Below are positions 13,774 to 15,907 of a stretch of 15,907 nucleotides of DNA, piece after piece (position 1 is the stretch's first letter; every line of letters starts with the position of its first letter). The notes under the pieces were generated by a model that worked only from the letters and a program-made list of their open reading frames with translations, had not been told where the DNA came from and did no database searches. A program made the position numbers and the translations under genes. The DNA lies in the NCBI GenBank assembly GCA_903927685.1, contig CAIYOB010000302.1:1-15907 (forward strand), given 5' to 3'. The stretch is from an uncultured Planctomycetaceae bacterium. GTDB lineage: Bacteria; Planctomycetota; Planctomycetia; Pirellulales; Pirellulaceae.

Positions 13774-14363
13774 AAGACAAACCCCGCGCAGACTTGGACT
13801 GGTTGGCATTCCGCTATTTGGCGGCCGAACTTCCGCCCGCCGAGAGCCGCGAGTTCGAGCGCCGCCTGGAACTGGCCCAGGAGGCCCGGGAAGCGGTCGG
13901 GCGGCTGGTCGAACTGACGTGCGCCGTCCGCGCGCTCGACTGGGACACGATTCCGCAAGTCGCATCGCGTTCGCGGAGGGACGCCTGGCATCAGCGGCGT
14001 GGCGTGCGGTGGGCGGCCGGGTTGGCGTTGGGATTGACCCTGGCGCTGACGCTCGCCATCCTGAATCGCGCCGATCACGCGCGTCGGTCGGGCGGCGAGT
14101 TGGCCGGCGCTCTGCCTCCTGCCGAATTGGCCCTGGTCTGGAGTCATGCCAGAACCGTGCTCACCGAACAGGCGGACGACGAGCCGGCCGGCTGGCAATG
14201 GCTCGCTGCGGCCGAGCGGGAAGCGGAGGCCCCGATTGCCGACCCGCCCGCCGGCGACGAGCCGACCGTCGATACGCCCGAGTGGATGGTCTCGGCGGTG
14301 ATCGCCATGGAATCCGAGGGCGGGGAGCCACCCGCACCGGCCGACAACGTGGAGGGGATTTGA
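13770..14363 (+). CDS. Single-pass membrane anti-sigma-factor-like protein
   Basis: The protein has 197 residues. The N-terminal helical part (DLDWLAFRYLAAELPPAESREFERRL, residues 8-33, then the helix to about 58) resembles cytoplasmic anti-sigma domains that clamp ECF factors. It lacks the His-x3-Cys-x2-Cys zinc motif, so it would be a non-zinc type. One transmembrane segment spans about 79-98 (VRWAAGLALGLTLALTLAIL). The C-terminal 100 residues are acidic and Pro-rich and would lie in the periplasm. The ATG overlaps the sigma gene's TGA. The role is inferred chiefly from position and topology. Confidence 0.8.
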   Translation: MKDKPRADLDWLAFRYLAAELPPAESREFERRLELAQEAREAVGRLVELTCAVRALDWDTIPQVASRSRRDAWHQRRGVRWAAGLALGLTLALTLAILNRADHARRSGGELAGALPPAELALVWSHARTVLTEQADDEPAGWQWLAAAEREAEAPIADPPAGDEPTVDTPEWMVSAVIAMESEGGEPPAPADNVEGI

Positions 14364-14367
14364 GCGT

Positions 14368-14997
14368 ATGCGAGCATCGCTTTCCGTCATCGCCCGGGTG
14401 CTAATCGTCCTGTCCGCGGGCACCTTGGCGGCTGCCGAGGCCGGCCCGAATCCCACGGCAAAAAAAGAGCGGGGCAAGCCGCCGGTCGTCGTGACGCCGC
14501 AGCAGGAGGCGGATGTCCTGCAATTCTTGCGGCAGCATCACACCGAGCTGGCAGAATTGCTGGGGCACCTGCAGGTGACTCGCCCGGCGGATTACAGCCG
14601 CGCCATCCGCGACATCGGGCACTCCCGCGAGCGGCTCCGGCAATTCGAAAAAGGCGATCGCCTCCGCTACGAACTGGAAGTGCAGTCGTGGGTCCTCGAG
14701 TCCAAGATCCAGCTGCTGGTCGCCCGGCTGGCGATGAGCGACAGCGAATCGCTGCGGGAGGAACTCCGGCGGTTGCTCGCCGACCAGTTCGATCTGAAGT
14801 TGCAGTTGGCGAAGCTCGAGCGGGAACGGATGGCCGAGCGGCTGCAGAAGCTGGACGAACAGGTGCAGCGGATGTCGGGCAACCGAGCGGATCTGCTCGA
14901 AAGGGAATTTCAGTCACTGACGCGAAGTTCGGAAAAACTGAAGGCCAAGCGGAAGGACGCGGCGGCCGTGAAGCACCCGGGGAAGCCAATCCCTTGA
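14368..14997 (+). CDS. Exported helical/coiled-coil protein of the sigma-factor operon
   Basis: The protein has 209 residues. Residues 1-24 form a signal peptide (SVIARVLIVLSAGTLAAAEA). The rest is almost entirely charged amphipathic helix, with long coiled-coil-like stretches at about 45-70 and 100-195 (LREELRRLLADQFDLKLQLA, then KLERERMAERLQKLDEQVQR). The overall shape recalls periplasmic sensor-type helical proteins such as ZraP/CnrR ('heavy-metal resistor' superfamily), but metal-binding residues are not evident, so this is only an analogy. It starts 4 nt after the anti-sigma gene, with GGAGGGG 10 nt upstream of the ATG. By position it may sense a periplasmic signal for the anti-sigma protein or be a product of the regulon. 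Confidence 0.8.
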   Translation: MRASLSVIARVLIVLSAGTLAAAEAGPNPTAKKERGKPPVVVTPQQEADVLQFLRQHHTELAELLGHLQVTRPADYSRAIRDIGHSRERLRQFEKGDRLRYELEVQSWVLESKIQLLVARLAMSDSESLREELRRLLADQFDLKLQLAKLERERMAERLQKLDEQVQRMSGNRADLLEREFQSLTRSSEKLKAKRKDAAAVKHPGKPIP

Positions 14998-15038
14998 TGT
15001 CTCGCAGCGTCCTGAGGAATCTGAAGAGAGGGATCAAG

Positions 15039-15907
15039 ATGCAGTCCGTGAGCTGGCGACATTTTGGGCACCTGGGCCGAGCGGTTAGTGTGTGCGCCGC
15101 GATTCTGGCCGCGGCTCGTGCGCCGGCGGCGGACGAGGTCTTGCCGCCCATCAGCGAGCGGTTTGCGGTGCCCGACTGTCAGGAAACGCCCGGCTTTCAG
15201 CGGCACGTGGTCAATCTATTCGGCCGTCTGGGCTGTAACGGACGGGCCTGTCACGGGTCCTTCCAGGGTCGCGGGGGATTCCAGTTGTCGTTGTTCGGGT
15301 ATGACTTTCAAGCCGACCACGCGGCACTGCTGGCCAAGGACAGCCCGCGGATCGACCTGCAGCAGCCGGCCGGCAGTCTGATCCTGGTCAAGCCGACCGA
15401 TGCGGACCTGCACGAGGGCGGCCAGCGATTTGCGAAAGACAGCTGGCAATACCGCGTCCTGCTGCGTTGGATTCAGGGGGGCGCGAAACTGGCCGAGTCG
15501 CCCGATCGGCTGGCGAGGCTCGACGTCACCCCGGCCGAGGTTCGCTTCGCTGCGCAGGGCGAGCAGGTGCAACTGCGGGCCGTGGCTGTCTGGGAAGACG
15601 GCTCGCGTGAAGACGTTACGCCGTTGTGCCGTTTTGTGAGCAGCGATGAAGCCGTCGCCAAGATCGACGACCAGGGGCGAGTCACCGCCGGCGAGCCGGG
15701 CGACACCCACGTGGTCGTGACCTACGACAACGGCGTGAAGCCGATCCCCGTCCTGCAGCCGGTCAGCGAACTGACCGACGCTAGGTACCCGGCGGTGCCC
15801 ACGCCGACCAAGGTGGATGAACTGGTCGTCGCCAAGCTGAAGAAGCTGGGGATCGTGCCGGCGGATCTGTGCAGCGATGCACAGTTCCTGCGGCGGGTCA
15901 GCCTGGA
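15039..15907 (+). CDS. Exported planctomycete cytochrome-like/BIG2/DUF1549-type protein (3' end outside window)
   Basis: The frame from ATG 15039 is open to the window end (289 codons). Residues 1-32 form a signal peptide (AVSVCAAILAAARAPAADE). Residues 45-150 have the planctomycete pattern LGCNGRACHGS (C66, C71, H72), GRGGFQLSLFGYD, GSLILVKPT, HEGGQRF and LLRWIQGGA, related to the PSCyt1-type haem-like region, though the spacing is C-x4-CH rather than C-x2-CH. Residues about 160-232 form a BIG2 Ig-like domain (VRAVAVWEDGSREDVTPLCRF-like, AGEPGDTHVVV). From about 249 (PTPTKVDELVVAKLKKLGI) the DUF1549 domain begins; a DUF1553 domain probably follows outside the window. These very large exported planctomycete proteins have unknown function. 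The gene follows the coiled-coil gene by 41 nt, with GAGAGGGA before the ATG, and is probably in the sigma-factor operon. Confidence 0.88.
   Translation, partial: MQSVSWRHFGHLGRAVSVCAAILAAARAPAADEVLPPISERFAVPDCQETPGFQRHVVNLFGRLGCNGRACHGSFQGRGGFQLSLFGYDFQADHAALLAKDSPRIDLQQPAGSLILVKPTDADLHEGGQRFAKDSWQYRVLLRWIQGGAKLAESPDRLARLDVTPAEVRFAAQGEQVQLRAVAVWEDGSREDVTPLCRFVSSDEAVAKIDDQGRVTAGEPGDTHVVVTYDNGVKPIPVLQPVSELTDARYPAVPTPTKVDELVVAKLKKLGIVPADLCSDAQFLRRVSL

Overview
The window looks like chromosome of a GC-rich planctomycete, probably of the Pirellulales/Rhodopirellula type. This is an inference from gene content: a formyltransferase of tetrahydromethanopterin-linked C1 metabolism in a bacterium, an ECF sigma / membrane anti-sigma pair leading into a secreted BIG2 + DUF1549-type protein with a CNGRACH motif, several secreted hydrolases, a Cys-rich exported protein, and frequent TTG/GTG starts backed by good Shine-Dalgarno sequences. 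No rRNA, tRNA, CRISPR array or classical insertion sequence was seen.

Layout. (i) 1-3279, plus strand: the tail of a small gene resembling part of the L7/L12 C-terminal domain, formylmethanofuran:H4MPT formyltransferase (fhcD/ftr), a secreted two-EF-hand protein followed by a convincing terminator, a secreted protein with 13 cysteines, and an Ala-rich lipoprotein. (ii) 3087-4989: an unusual accessory segment. An Rpn/PD-(D/E)XK-like gene with a DUF4351-type tail sits between two 307-bp direct repeats. Each repeat is the last 63 codons of the lipoprotein gene plus its downstream DNA; the copies differ at 9 positions by my alignment and there are no indels. The right copy leaves a lipoprotein gene fragment. 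(iii) 5069-13104, minus strand: an operon-like run read right to left, consisting of a two-repeat ABC-2-type permease, glucose-6-phosphate isomerase, an exported SGNH hydrolase, an exported CehA/McbA-type PHP metallohydrolase, and a PLP-dependent tryptophanase/tyrosine phenol-lyase family enzyme with an atypical active site. (iv) 13240-15907, plus strand, divergent from the run: ECF sigma factor, membrane anti-sigma-like protein, exported helical/coiled-coil protein, and the start of a BIG2/DUF1549 protein that leaves the window.

How the genes work together. The sigma, anti-sigma, coiled-coil and DUF1549 genes are tightly packed (4-nt overlap, 4-nt gap, 41-nt gap) and probably form one signalling and effector operon. 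The minus-strand run mixes one housekeeping enzyme with exported hydrolases; close spacing suggests co-transcription, but no shared pathway is evident. The most interesting point is the nuclease-family gene between direct repeats of its neighbour's 3' end. It looks like a recent insertion or duplication, could in principle excise as a 1596-bp circle, and has a near-consensus promoter placed so that its mRNA would be leaderless.
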